From Bacillota bacterium (GTDB lineage Bacteria > Bacillota > Clostridia > Lachnospirales > Bianqueaceae): DNA of 64,000 nucleotides. A program made the translations under genes and the position numbers. Location: the NCBI GenBank assembly GCA_017442735.1, contig JAFRZE010000021.1:1-64000 (forward strand). Direction: 5' to 3'. Below, piece after piece: positions 1 through 8,055 of the stretch. A model generated the notes under the pieces. It was not told the origin of the DNA. It saw nothing but the letters and a program-made list of their open reading frames with translations, and did no database searches. Each line of letters starts with the position of its first letter. Position 1 is the first letter of the stretch.

Positions 1-1
1 C

Positions 2-61
2 TTTCGTGCGGACGCGAAGTCCAAGGAGGCATCCGTCCAAACCAATGCCACTACATTCTAA
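2..61 (+). CDS. possible C-terminal tail of an upstream gene (partial)
   Basis: An open frame enters from the left edge and stops with TAA at 59-61, giving about 19 residues rich in Ala, Lys, Asp, Glu and Thr, as in an exposed C-terminal tail. Codon choice (GCG, GAC, AAG, GAG) resembles the neighbouring genes. Nothing identifies the protein, and a frame this short is weak evidence. The other two forward frames look less coding-like. Between here and the transporter there is only a weak imperfect hairpin (about 89-112) and no clear terminator. Confidence 0.3.
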   Translation, partial: FRADAKSKEASVQTNATTF

Positions 62-150
62 CAGCTTAAGCAACAAGATGGCTATACCCCCAGCTGGTTG
101 TCGGGGTGTATGACCACTACATCTTTATATTAGGAGGAGGGTCTCGTTCT

Positions 151-1056
151 TTGCTGACCATCTTATCTCTCCAGATCACGATCTTTTCTCTGGTAGCCCT
201 CGGATTTCTTGTCAAGCGAATCGGCCTAATTGGGGAGCAGGGACAGAAAAACCTTACCGATCTGGTCATCTATGTCGTGCTGCCCTGCAATATACTTGTG
301 GCCTTCCAGAACGGAACAGACGAGGAAAGCCTGATGCCCTATCTCGTGATCCTGCTGATCGCGACAGGGATCCAGCTGATCTCGTTGGTTTATGGCAAGA
401 TCATGTACCGCCGTCAGCCGGAAGGAAGACGCAAGTGCCTCCAGTACGCGACGCTATGCAATAATGCCGGCTTTATCGGCAATCCCATCGCGGAAGGGAT
501 CTATGGAGTGGAAGGGCTGGCGCTGGCCAGCGTCTATCTGATCCCGACCAGAATCATGATGTGGTCCTCCGGCCTGGCGATGTTTTCCGGCGTCAATGAC
601 AGGAAAGCGGCCATCAAACGGGTCCTCCTTCATCCATGCATTATTTCCTGTGCGCTGGGGATCATCCTGATGGTGACAGGCTTTCAGCTGCCATCCATCG
701 TCCTTACGCCCATACAGACTGTTGCCAGGTGCAACACCGCGCTGTCCATGATGGTGATCGGTATGATCCTGGAGAGGATCGACCTGAAACACTTCTGGGA
801 TAAGACCGTAATGATCTACAGCCTGCACCGCCTGCTGATCATGCCGTTTCTTTTCTGGTGCATCTGCCGCCTTCTTCCCATCAATGAGACGGTGTTTGGC
901 GTCAGCGTGATCCTGACGGCGATGCCGGCCGGCGCGACCACCAGTATCCTGGCGGAGAAATACGGGATGGAATCCGAATTTGCGACGAAACTGGTCATTA
1001 CTTCGACGCTGCTTTCCCTTCCGACAGTCTTTCTATGGAATCTGTTCCTGGTATAA
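151..1056 (+). CDS. AEC family transporter (auxin efflux carrier-like permease)
   Basis: A 301-residue, highly hydrophobic protein of about ten membrane segments that matches the AEC (auxin efflux carrier) family of bacterial permeases, several of which move malate or other organic anions. Family features are the opening helix, the early segment LTDLVIYVVLPCNILVAF, the central asparagine-containing CNNAGFIGNP stretch and the closing segment with TAMPAGATTSILAEKYG. I chose the TTG at 151 because TAGGAGGAGG lies at 131-140, 10 bases upstream, and the membrane protein begins there; the longer frame from 106 adds a hydrophilic tail without a ribosome binding site. The gene stands alone before the tyrS leader. 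The substrate cannot be told from sequence. Confidence 0.87.
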   Translation: MLTILSLQITIFSLVALGFLVKRIGLIGEQGQKNLTDLVIYVVLPCNILVAFQNGTDEESLMPYLVILLIATGIQLISLVYGKIMYRRQPEGRRKCLQYATLCNNAGFIGNPIAEGIYGVEGLALASVYLIPTRIMMWSSGLAMFSGVNDRKAAIKRVLLHPCIISCALGIILMVTGFQLPSIVLTPIQTVARCNTALSMMVIGMILERIDLKHFWDKTVMIYSLHRLLIMPFLFWCICRLLPINETVFGVSVILTAMPAGATTSILAEKYGMESEFATKLVITSTLLSLPTVFLWNLFLV

Positions 1057-1060
1057 GCGG

Positions 1061-1089
1061 TTGACTTTCAGGATCAGATATGATAGAAT
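1061..1089 (+). promoter_or_regulatory. promoter of the tyrS T-box transcript
   Basis: TTGACT at 1061-1066 and TAGAAT at 1084-1089 are separated by 17 bp and sit immediately upstream of the T-box leader. It starts only five bases after the transporter stop codon, so tyrS does not depend on read-through. Confidence 0.6.
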
Positions 1090-1094
1090 TCCTT

Positions 1095-1405
1095 CAATTG
1101 AATAGAAAAAGGCTATGACAAGAACAAGTAGCTGCAGAGAACCAGCCAAAGAGAGTTGCCGGTCGGTGAGAGGCGCGGAAAGGTACTGCAGTGAATACCT
1201 CTTCGAGCTGCGCACCGAACGCAGGCAGGCGGAAATCAGCAGGACGACCGCTCCTGGCCAGTAGGCTGCGACGGAGAGCACACCGTAGAAAGGTGCAGAG
1301 ATATCCGGTAAAACGCGTATCTCATGGAGGCAGGCTTTGTGAGGAGTCTGTAAATGAAGGTGGTAACACGGCTATATGCCCGTCCTTTGCATGGACGGGC
1401 TTTTT
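1095..1405 (+). promoter_or_regulatory. T-box leader, tyrosine-type, upstream of tyrS
   Basis: The roughly 310-nt leader carries T-box hallmarks: an AGAGAG-type stem I segment (about 1150-1180), a specifier-loop context GAATAC at 1193-1198 in which TAC (1196-1198) is a tyrosine codon, and the T-box sequence GAAGGTGGTAACACGG ending near 1370. It is followed at once by an intrinsic terminator and then by tyrosyl-tRNA synthetase. By the known mechanism, uncharged tRNA-Tyr would pair with the TAC specifier and with the T-box bulge and stabilise an antiterminator. The specifier was placed by eye from its position and its match to the downstream gene; the exact 5' end is approximate. Confidence 0.9.
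1378..1405 (+). terminator. T-box intrinsic terminator of tyrS leader
   Basis: GCCCGTCC (1378-1385) pairs perfectly with GGACGGGC (1393-1400) around a 7-nt loop, and five T residues follow. It lies directly after the T-box sequence, as expected for the regulated terminator. Confidence 0.9.
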
Positions 1406-1442
1406 CTATTCTTTAATCTATTTCCTCAAAAGGAGACATACT

Positions 1443-2666
1443 ATGACACTTTCCGAAGAACTGCGCGCGAGAGGATTGATCGCTCAGTGGACGAACGAAG
1501 ACGAGATCTGCAAAATGATCGATGCCGGCAAGGCGACCTTCTACATTGGCTTTGACTGCACGGCGGACAGCCTGACAGCCGGACACTTTATGGCGCTGGT
1601 ACTGATGAAACGGCTTCAGATGGCCGGTAATAAACCGATCGCGCTGATCGGCGGCGGTACGACCATGATCGGCGATCCCTCCGGCCGTACAGACATGCGC
1701 AAGATGCTGACCCGCGAGGATATCGATCACAACGCGGAATGCTTCAGACATCAGATGGAGCGCTTTATCGAGTTTGGCGAAGACAAAGCCATGATGGTCA
1801 ACAACGCGGACTGGCTGCTGAACCTGAACTACATCGAGTTCCTGCGTGAAGTCGGTCCTCACTTTTCCGTCAACAACATGCTGCGTGCGGAGTGCTACAA
1901 GCAGCGTATGGAGAAGGGCCTTTCCTTCTTCGAGTTCAACTACATGATCATGCAGTCTTACGACTTTTACTACCTGTTCCAGCATTACGGCTGCAATATG
2001 CAGTTCGGCGGCGACGATCAGTGGTCGAACATGCTGGGCGGCACGGAGCTGATCCGCCGCAAACTGGGGAAAGACGCGCATGCGATGACGATCACTCTGC
2101 TGACCGACTCCCAGGGTAAAAAGATGGGCAAGACGGCCGGCAACGCTGTCTGGCTGGATCCTAACAAGACCACGCCTTTCGAGTTCTACCAGTACTGGCG
2201 CAATGTCGGTGACGCGGATGTTCTTAAGTGCATCCGTATGCTGACATTCATCCCGCTGGAGAAGATCGATGAGATGGAGAAATGGGAAGGCAGCCAGCTG
2301 AACACCGCGAAAGAGATCCTGGCGTTTGAACTGACGGAAATGGTCCATGGCACGGAAGAAGCGAAGAAAGCGCAGGAAACGGCCCGCGGACTGTTCTCCG
2401 GCGCGGCGGCTGCCGCGAACATGCCGGAAGCGGAGATCACGGAAGCGGATCTGACGGACGGGAAGATGGATATTATCACCATGATGCAAAAAGGCGGTCT
2501 CTGCGGTTCCCGCAGTGAAGCCCGCCGGAATATCCAGCAGGGCGGCGTCGAGGCTGACGGTGTAAAAGTCACGGATCCATTCGCGACCTTTGAAGCGGAC
2601 GCGCTGCGCGCGGGCATCGTCGTCAAACGCGGCAAAAAGAACTTTGTCAAGATCGTTTTGAAGTAA
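1443..2666 (+). CDS. tyrS: tyrosyl-tRNA synthetase
   Basis: A 407-residue class I aminoacyl-tRNA synthetase that charges tRNA-Tyr. Visible features are the tyrosine/ATP pocket start YIGFDCTADSLTAGHF with the HIGH-equivalent AGHF at residues 46-49, a GDPSGR segment near 77-82, the KMSKS-equivalent KKMGKT at 226-231, and a C-terminal S4-like RNA-binding domain beginning around GSRSEARRNIQQGG. Length is normal for bacterial TyrS. The frame is open further upstream from 1191, but that stretch is the T-box RNA; the ATG at 1443 follows AAAGGAG (about 1428-1434) and starts the family's N-terminus. The Tyr T-box upstream supports both identity and regulation. Confidence 0.97.
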   Translation: MTLSEELRARGLIAQWTNEDEICKMIDAGKATFYIGFDCTADSLTAGHFMALVLMKRLQMAGNKPIALIGGGTTMIGDPSGRTDMRKMLTREDIDHNAECFRHQMERFIEFGEDKAMMVNNADWLLNLNYIEFLREVGPHFSVNNMLRAECYKQRMEKGLSFFEFNYMIMQSYDFYYLFQHYGCNMQFGGDDQWSNMLGGTELIRRKLGKDAHAMTITLLTDSQGKKMGKTAGNAVWLDPNKTTPFEFYQYWRNVGDADVLKCIRMLTFIPLEKIDEMEKWEGSQLNTAKEILAFELTEMVHGTEEAKKAQETARGLFSGAAAAANMPEAEITEADLTDGKMDIITMMQKGGLCGSRSEARRNIQQGGVEADGVKVTDPFATFEADALRAGIVVKRGKKNFVKIVLK

Positions 2667-2728
2667 TTTTGTAAAACTGTGCTATAAAAATGCTAAGCAC
2701 GTCTACACAAAACGGCAAAATTATATAC

Positions 2729-2758
2729 TTGACAAAAAAGAAAAAATAATGCTATAAT
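2729..2758 (+). promoter_or_regulatory. promoter of the trpB2 T-box transcript
   Basis: TTGACA at 2729-2734 and TATAAT at 2753-2758 are both consensus hexamers, with an 18-bp spacer. The site follows the tyrS stop codon by about 60 bases and precedes the T-box leader. Confidence 0.85.
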
Positions 2759-2764
2759 GCGTTA

Positions 2765-3070
2765 AACCGTTGAAGAAGAATAGTAGGTTTGAAGCGTTTT
2801 TCCACAGAGAGCTGCCGGCGGTGGGATGGCAGTGTCAAACATCAGACTGAATGGCCTTCGGAGGGCGAACCGAAATCGTCAGAGAGTAGGGGAGACGGAG
2901 CTGGACTCTTCGTAATCAAAAGTCGGCATTCACGGGATGCGTCAAAGGCAGCAAGGTGCTGCAAAATAAAGGCTTCCCGGGATGCGTTGAGTGGATGCGA
3001 AAGCATCAAGCCGGGTGGCACCACAGGATAAGATATCCTGTCCCAGCAAACTACTGGGACAGGATTTTTT
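2765..3070 (+). promoter_or_regulatory. T-box leader, tryptophan-type, upstream of trpB2
   Basis: This 300-nt leader has a stem I AGAGAG segment (about 2802-2807) with a GGCGGTGGG loop, a specifier-loop context GAATGG in which TGG (2852-2854) is the tryptophan codon, small internal hairpins such as GCAGC/GCTGC near 2948-2962, and the T-box AGCCGGGTGGCACCAC at about 3009-3024, followed by a strong terminator. The specifier matches the downstream tryptophan synthase beta gene, so expression should rise when tRNA-Trp is uncharged. It lies about 100 nt after the tyrosine T-box gene, so two T-boxes of different specificity stand in tandem units. Confidence 0.92.
3035..3070 (+). terminator. T-box intrinsic terminator of trpB2 leader
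   Basis: ATCCTGTCCCAG (3035-3046) pairs perfectly over 12 bp with CTGGGACAGGAT (3054-3065), loop of 7 nt, followed by a T run to 3070. Confidence 0.93.
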
Positions 3071-3203
3071 GTTTTCAGAAAGTCCTTCCCGAAAAGAAAG
3101 GCCGCAGACGGGCACAGGGCCCGGCGGCCGGAAGAAAGGAAGCCGGCAGGCGCCGGCAAAAGACAAGCCGGCAAGGCCGGAAAAAACAAAGGAGGACTAG
3201 AAA

Positions 3204-4580
3204 ATGTCTATCAACAACATTCCGTTCAAAACCTATCTTGATGAATCCGAGATGCCGAAGACCTGGTACAATCTGAGAGCCGATATGAAAAACAAACCGG
3301 CTCCGCTGCTGAACCCCGGAACCCTTCAGCCCATGAAAGCCGAAGAACTGGCCGGCGTTTTCTGCGATGATCTGATCGCGCAGGAACTGGACAACACGAC
3401 TCCGTTCTTTGAGATCCCCGAAGAGATTCGCACCATGTACAAAATGTACCGTCCGTCCCCGCTCTGCCGTGCGTACCGTCTGGAAGAAGCGCTGGGGACA
3501 CCGGCAAAAATCTATTACAAATTTGAAGGCAACAATACTTCCGGTTCCCATAAGCTGAACTCCGCGCTGGCTCAGGCCTATTACGCGAAGAAGCAGGGAC
3601 TCAAAGGCGTCACGACCGAGACCGGTGCCGGTCAGTGGGGTACCGCCCTTGCCATGGCCTGCGCGTTCTTCGGTCTGGACCTGAAGGTCTTCATGGTCAA
3701 AGTTTCCTATGAGCAGAAACCGTTCCGTCGCGAAGTTATGCGCACCTATGGCGCGCAGGTGACTCCTTCTCCCAGTATGACGACTCAGATCGGTCAGAAG
3801 ATCCTGGCCGAGCATCCCGGCACGACCGGTTCACTCGGCTGTGCCATCTCCGAAGCGGTCGAAGTGGCAGTCGGAACGGAAGGTTATCGTTATGTGCTCG
3901 GCAGCGTGCTGAACCAGGTACTGCTGCATCAGTCAGTCATCGGTCTGGAAACCAAGACCGCGCTGGATAAACTGGGCGAGAAGGCAGATATCATTATCGG
4001 ATGTGCCGGAGGCGGCTCGAACCTCGGCGGTCTGATCGCTCCTTTCATGGGCCAGAAACTGCGTGGGGAAGAGGACTACCGCATTATCGCCGTTGAACCC
4101 GCTTCCTGTCCGAGCTTCACCCGCGGCGTCTACGCCTACGATTTCTGTGACACAGGTATGGTCTGCCCTCTGGCCAAGATGTACACCCTTGGCGCGGACT
4201 TCATTCCCGCTCCGAACCACGCCGGCGGTCTTCGCTACCACGGCATGAGCCCGATCCTTTCCCAGCTCTACGACGATGGACTGATGGAAGCTGTCAGCGT
4301 CCCGCAGACCAGTGTATTTGAAGCGGCTGAACAGTTCGCCCGCATCGAAGGTATCCTGCCGGCTCCGGAAAGCTCTCACGCGATCCGCGTCGCGATCGAT
4401 GAAGCGCTCAAATGCAAGGAAACCGGCGAGGAGAAGACGATTGTCTTCGGTCTCACCGGCACCGGTTACTTCGATATGGTCGCTTATGAAAAATTCCATG
4501 AGGATCAGATGGACGACTACATCCCGACGGATGAAGAACTGGCTGTCTATCGTGCCAAACTTCCGAAAGTCGATGCCTGA
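3204..4580 (+). CDS. trpB: tryptophan synthase beta-like protein TrpB2 type
   Basis: A 458-residue PLP enzyme of the TrpB2 branch, which joins indole and serine (or phosphoserine) to make tryptophan. The N-terminus (YLDESEMPKTWYNLRADM) is the extension typical of TrpB2 and absent from TrpB1, and length exceeds TrpB1 (about 400). The PLP lysine is K117 in SGSHKLNS, and the phosphate-binding glycine loop is GCAGGGSNLGG near residue 265. ATG at 3204 follows GGAGG (3191-3195). No trpA, trpC or other pathway gene is next to it, which suggests use of free indole or coupling to genes elsewhere. The Trp T-box upstream ties it to tryptophan supply. TrpB2 assignment is by sequence character, not alignment. 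Confidence 0.93.
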   Translation: MSINNIPFKTYLDESEMPKTWYNLRADMKNKPAPLLNPGTLQPMKAEELAGVFCDDLIAQELDNTTPFFEIPEEIRTMYKMYRPSPLCRAYRLEEALGTPAKIYYKFEGNNTSGSHKLNSALAQAYYAKKQGLKGVTTETGAGQWGTALAMACAFFGLDLKVFMVKVSYEQKPFRREVMRTYGAQVTPSPSMTTQIGQKILAEHPGTTGSLGCAISEAVEVAVGTEGYRYVLGSVLNQVLLHQSVIGLETKTALDKLGEKADIIIGCAGGGSNLGGLIAPFMGQKLRGEEDYRIIAVEPASCPSFTRGVYAYDFCDTGMVCPLAKMYTLGADFIPAPNHAGGLRYHGMSPILSQLYDDGLMEAVSVPQTSVFEAAEQFARIEGILPAPESSHAIRVAIDEALKCKETGEEKTIVFGLTGTGYFDMVAYEKFHEDQMDDYIPTDEELAVYRAKLPKVDA

Positions 4581-4587
4581 AGTACAC

Positions 4588-4842
4588 CTAGCTATCTCCG
4601 GAGACTACCATAGCAAGACCAGGGTATTTTTGATTTACACCTTGCTACTGTCATAGCAAGGTATATCTAAAAAGAAAGGCGACCTTGCTATCTTCAGAGT
4701 GATTGATAGCAAGGTCAATCTGATTTTAAGAAGAATCTTGCTACGCTGGTAGCAAGGTGTAGTGCTTTTTTGAATGAATCTTGTCATAGACGGCGATAAA
4801 AATAGCAAGATGCCTGCTGTTTCAGAAGGAATCTTGCTATTT
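4588..4842. repeat. array of five inverted repeats sharing the heptamer CTTGCTA/TAGCAAG
   Basis: The gap between the convergent trpB2 and oxidoreductase genes holds nine exact copies of CTTGCTA or its complement (starts 4611, 4641, 4654, 4684, 4707, 4737, 4750, 4803, 4833). They form hairpins: 4588-4595/4610-4617 (one mismatch), 4639-4647/4654-4662 (9 bp), 4681-4692/4705-4716 (12 bp), 4737-4744/4749-4756 (8 bp, 4-nt loop) and 4800-4811/4831-4842 (12 bp). Loops and outer arm bases differ, so only the core is shared. A partial copy is ATCTTG at 4778-4783. No coding frame or good terminator T-tract is obvious except a T run at 4765-4771. I see nothing else in 4843-4903. Confidence 0.85.
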
Positions 4843-4903
4843 GTCTCAGTTGGGAGGGGTCTCGATAGAGAAGGGCCTGTGCAGAGACGGGCTCATAGAC
4901 CGA

Positions 4904-5905
4904 TTAAAGCAGGATCTCCTTACCGATCACACCGGAACGGACGATGGCGTCGATCACCTGGTTGGAGAGACGGGCGTCTTTTACGTGAACATAGTCAGTC
5001 GTATCCTGCTCGATCGCGTCGTAGAACTTGCGGATCAGGCGGCCGTGCGAGGAGCCATAGTAGAACTTGCTGCCCTCAAGAGCTTTGTCTTCCACGATCA
5101 GTTTTCTCTCGCCGCTCTCATCCAGTTGATAGAGCTTGCGGCTGTCTATCTGGAAGATCGCCTTTTCCATGCGGATCTCCAGGAAGGGTCCGGCGTTGTA
5201 GCTGTTGGCCAGGGTAGCGAAGAATACGCCGCGGGCGCCGTTTTCAAAGTCGAGTTTCGCGACCGCGGTGTCCTCAACATCGATCGCCAGATCCAGCAGA
5301 TTCATACTCACGCCTTTGACCGACCTGACCGGTCCGCAGACAAGTCCCATCAGATCGATCAGGTGGATCGCCTGGTTGATCATGCATCCGCCGCCGGCAA
5401 GCTTGAAGTCGCCGCGCCAGGTCCCGTTGTTATAGTACTGCTGATCACGCTGCCAGGGATTGGCGGCGAAGGCGCCGAGGATCTTCCCGTATTCGCCGCT
5501 TCCGACGAGCTCGCGAAGCTTAATGGATGTGTCGTTGAAACGGTTTTGGAAGCAGATGCCTATTTTCAGTTCCGGATGGGCGTCCTCGACTGCGATGAAC
5601 TGTTCGAGTTCATAGGCGTCCCGTGCGGCCGGCTTTTCACAGAAGACATGTACGCCATGATCCGCGAAGAACTTGCTCACGGGATAATGAAGATAGTGGG
5701 GCAGACAGATGTGCGCGACATCCGGATGCTCTTTTTCGTAAAGATCTTTATAATCTGTGTAAAAATGTACAGGATCGGGCAGGCCCGGCTTCTTTGCCGG
5801 ATCGATATCGCATACCGCGACGAGCCGGACATCTTCCATTCCCAAAAGTACGGGGATATGGATCTGAGAGATCACGCCGCATCCGATCACACAGGCTTTC
5901 AGCAT
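4904..5905 (-). CDS. Gfo/Idh/MocA family oxidoreductase
   Basis: A 333-residue NAD(P)-dependent sugar or polyol dehydrogenase-like protein. The N-terminal Rossmann fold opens with KACVIGCGVISQIHIPVL; the family's EKP motif is present in CEKPAARDAYELEQF (about residues 94-108), and the catalytic-domain signature is GGGCMINQAIHLIDL (about 170-184), with the conserved His-Leu-x-Asp. Length is typical. The start ATG is 15 bases after the sugar isomerase gene on the same strand, so the two form an operon. The pair resembles inositol or keto-sugar catabolic modules, but substrate cannot be assigned. Confidence 0.9.
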   Translation of the reverse strand: MLKACVIGCGVISQIHIPVLLGMEDVRLVAVCDIDPAKKPGLPDPVHFYTDYKDLYEKEHPDVAHICLPHYLHYPVSKFFADHGVHVFCEKPAARDAYELEQFIAVEDAHPELKIGICFQNRFNDTSIKLRELVGSGEYGKILGAFAANPWQRDQQYYNNGTWRGDFKLAGGGCMINQAIHLIDLMGLVCGPVRSVKGVSMNLLDLAIDVEDTAVAKLDFENGARGVFFATLANSYNAGPFLEIRMEKAIFQIDSRKLYQLDESGERKLIVEDKALEGSKFYYGSSHGRLIRKFYDAIEQDTTDYVHVKDARLSNQVIDAIVRSGVIGKEILL

Positions 5906-5920
5906 GAGAGTATTCCTCCG

Positions 5921-6796
5921 TTAGTTGATCTCGGAAAGGATCCCAGAAAGCGCCTGATACTGGGCTTCAAAAGCTTCCTCTCCGGAGGCATATCGGTTTT
6001 TGACGGTCACATCGTTTGGGTTGCCTTTCTCCAGGTCCTTCAGGGCGATAAAAGCGAACAGATGAGGCTCCAGCGTCAGAAAACCGTGGTAGTGCTGGTT
6101 TTCGAACGCGTCTTTCAGGATGGGCAGAAGCTTTCCGTCGCCGGTTCCGGCCAGAACGTTTTCCCGATTGGAGAAAAGCGCATCCTTGACATGGATGTAT
6201 TCGGTAAAAGGTTTCAGCATCTCCCAGCATTTTTCCGGATCATCCAAGCACTGAACGAAATTCGCAAAGTCGAACGCCGCCTTCAGATGCGGTGATTCGA
6301 TCTGCCGGAAGATATCCATGCAGCGAGAACCGATATCCCCATAGATATCCTTCTCATTCTCGTGAAGCAGGATGACATCATACTTTTCCGCAAGCGCGAC
6401 GAAGGCTTTCATCTTTTGGATGACAGCCTCGCGATAGTCTTTCGGGTCACATCCTGCCGGCAGATAGAAGCTGAAGATCCGGATATACCGGCAGTCCAGG
6501 ATATGACAGACCTGGCAGAGGTTTTCCAGCTGCGAAAGCTGTTTCTCAAAGGCAGGCTCATCTTCGATCCCGATCTTGCCGATCGGACTTCCGAGGGAGG
6601 AGACGCTGATTCCATATTCTTTCAGGAGCGGAAGCAGCTTTTCTTCTGCCTCTTCCGGCGTATAGTCAGCGATACTTTTTCCGTTGGCTGACCGGATACA
6701 GATATATTTCATGCCGATCCGCCGTAAAGCGTCCAGCTGATCCTGAAAGCCCGGGCAGATCTCATCGGCAAAGCCGGAAATCATTTCATATGTCAT
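5921..6796 (-). CDS. sugar phosphate isomerase/epimerase (xylose isomerase-like TIM barrel)
   Basis: About 291 residues with the AP_endonuc_2/xylose isomerase-like TIM-barrel character: N-terminus ISGFADEICPGFQDQLDAL, a metal-site glutamate in LLHENEKD, HVKDALF late in the barrel and a C-terminal TLEPHLFAF glutamate. I prefer the ATG at 6796 (MTYEMISGFADEI), which has TGAGG nine bases upstream; an in-frame ATG at 6811 would add five residues. It is the first gene of a two-gene unit with the Gfo/Idh/MocA oxidoreductase, an arrangement common in sugar or inositol interconversion. Confidence 0.88.
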   Translation of the reverse strand: MTYEMISGFADEICPGFQDQLDALRRIGMKYICIRSANGKSIADYTPEEAEEKLLPLLKEYGISVSSLGSPIGKIGIEDEPAFEKQLSQLENLCQVCHILDCRYIRIFSFYLPAGCDPKDYREAVIQKMKAFVALAEKYDVILLHENEKDIYGDIGSRCMDIFRQIESPHLKAAFDFANFVQCLDDPEKCWEMLKPFTEYIHVKDALFSNRENVLAGTGDGKLLPILKDAFENQHYHGFLTLEPHLFAFIALKDLEKGNPNDVTVKNRYASGEEAFEAQYQALSGILSEIN

Positions 6797-6837
6797 TGGC
6801 GAAAACCTCATTCATGGAGTATTGACGGACTATGTAT

Positions 6838-6866
6838 ATTATGAAATAGATACAAGCAAAATGCAA
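6838..6866 (-). promoter_or_regulatory. promoter of the isomerase-oxidoreductase operon
   Basis: On the minus strand TTGCAT (6866-6861) and CATAAT (6843-6838) are 17 bp apart and point toward the isomerase gene, about 40 bases from its start. Confidence 0.6.
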
Positions 6867-6920
6867 GTTTCACTTTAGAAAACTGTCAGGATTCCACAGC
6901 CGTACAGAGCCTGAAAATCC

Positions 6921-6949
6921 TTGATTTTTCGGCGTTTTGTTGATATAAT
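6921..6949 (+). promoter_or_regulatory. promoter of the pheST operon
   Basis: TTGATT (6921-6926) and TATAAT (6944-6949) with a 17-bp spacer, 46 bases before pheS. Unlike tyrS and trpB2, the leader is too short for a T-box, so Phe-tRNA synthetase is not under that control here. Confidence 0.8.
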
Positions 6950-6994
6950 ATTCTATTAGTTTTGACTAAAACGACCGAAGAGAGGACAGACCAA

Positions 6995-8023
6995 ATGAAC
7001 AGCAAAGTCGAAGAACTGAAAGCCAGGTTCCAGGAACAGATGGCAGCCGTACAGGATGCCGAAGGACTGGAGAAACTGAGGATCGCGTTTCTGGGCAAGA
7101 AAGGCTTTATTACCGATGTCATGAAATCCATGCGCGACATGAACGAAGAAGAACGCCGCGAAATGGGTAAATATATGAATGAGTTTAAGGGCGAAGTGAC
7201 CCGGCAGCTGGCGGAAGAAGGAAAGAAACTGCAACAGAAGATCGAGGCGGAAAAGCTGAAGAAAGATGTCCGCTACGATATCTCACTGCCCTGCGAGAGC
7301 CCGCTGGGAACGCTTCATCCCATTACGATCGTGCAGAGAGAACTCGAAGAGATCTTCTCCAGCATGGGATTCGCGGTGGAGGATTTCGCCGAGGTCGTCA
7401 CCGAATATGACAACTTCGAAGCCGTCAACGTACCGAAGCACCATCCCGCCCGTGATATGCAGGATACCTACTATCTGGACAACGGCGAACTGCTGAAAAC
7501 GCAGACCTCCGCGGCGCAGAACTTCATCCTTCGCAAATACGGCGCGCCCTGCAAGGCGATCTTCCCCGGAAGATGCTTCCGCAACGAGGCGGTGGACGCG
7601 AGCCATGAGACCACGTTCTTCCAGATGGAAGGCATGATGGTCGATACCGATATCTCGATCTCGAACCTGATCTATTTCATGAAGACTATGCTTTCCGAAG
7701 TGTTCCAGAAGGATATCAACGTCCGGCTTCGTCCCGGATTCTTTCCCTTCGTCGAACCCGGCTTCGAGCTGGATATCCAGTGCCCGTTCTGCGGCGGCGT
7801 CGGCTGCGCGACCTGTAAGCACGGCGGCTGGATCGAGCTTTGCCCCTGCGGCATGATCCATCCGAACGTTCTGGAAATGGGCGGCATCGATCCCGAGAAG
7901 TATACCGGCTTTGCCTTTGGCCTTGGTTTAACACGCCTTGCCATGATGAAATTCGGCATCAGCGACATCCGTTACCTGAACAGCGGCAACCTGAAAGCCC
8001 TGGATCAGTTCCGGACACTGTAA
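6995..8023 (+). CDS. pheS: phenylalanyl-tRNA synthetase alpha subunit
   Basis: A 342-residue catalytic alpha chain of the (alpha-beta)2 PheRS. The N-terminal part is a coiled-coil tRNA-binding arm (about residues 1-85, rich in Glu and Lys). The class II core shows motif 2 (FPGRCFRNEAVDASHE), the TTFFQMEG segment and motif 3 (GLGLTRLAMMKFGI). A cysteine cluster CPFCGGVGCATC followed by CPCGMIHPNVL near residues 250-285 is also usual in Firmicutes PheS. ATG at 6995 follows GAGAGG (6980-6985); a longer frame from 6962 lacks a binding site. pheT follows after 32 bases. Confidence 0.97.
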   Translation: MNSKVEELKARFQEQMAAVQDAEGLEKLRIAFLGKKGFITDVMKSMRDMNEEERREMGKYMNEFKGEVTRQLAEEGKKLQQKIEAEKLKKDVRYDISLPCESPLGTLHPITIVQRELEEIFSSMGFAVEDFAEVVTEYDNFEAVNVPKHHPARDMQDTYYLDNGELLKTQTSAAQNFILRKYGAPCKAIFPGRCFRNEAVDASHETTFFQMEGMMVDTDISISNLIYFMKTMLSEVFQKDINVRLRPGFFPFVEPGFELDIQCPFCGGVGCATCKHGGWIELCPCGMIHPNVLEMGGIDPEKYTGFAFGLGLTRLAMMKFGISDIRYLNSGNLKALDQFRTL

Positions 8024-8055
8024 ATCAATCGGACGAAGGATAGGAGATATAGATT

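Noticed and set aside
89-112. Terminator before the AEC transporter
   Set aside because: The hairpin is imperfect and has no T run.
1191-1442. N-terminal extension of tyrS
   Set aside because: The region is the T-box leader; the protein starts at the ATG at 1443 with a good ribosome binding site.
4588-4842. CRISPR array
   Set aside because: Repeat units are only seven bases, on both strands and irregularly spaced; no cas gene is in the window.
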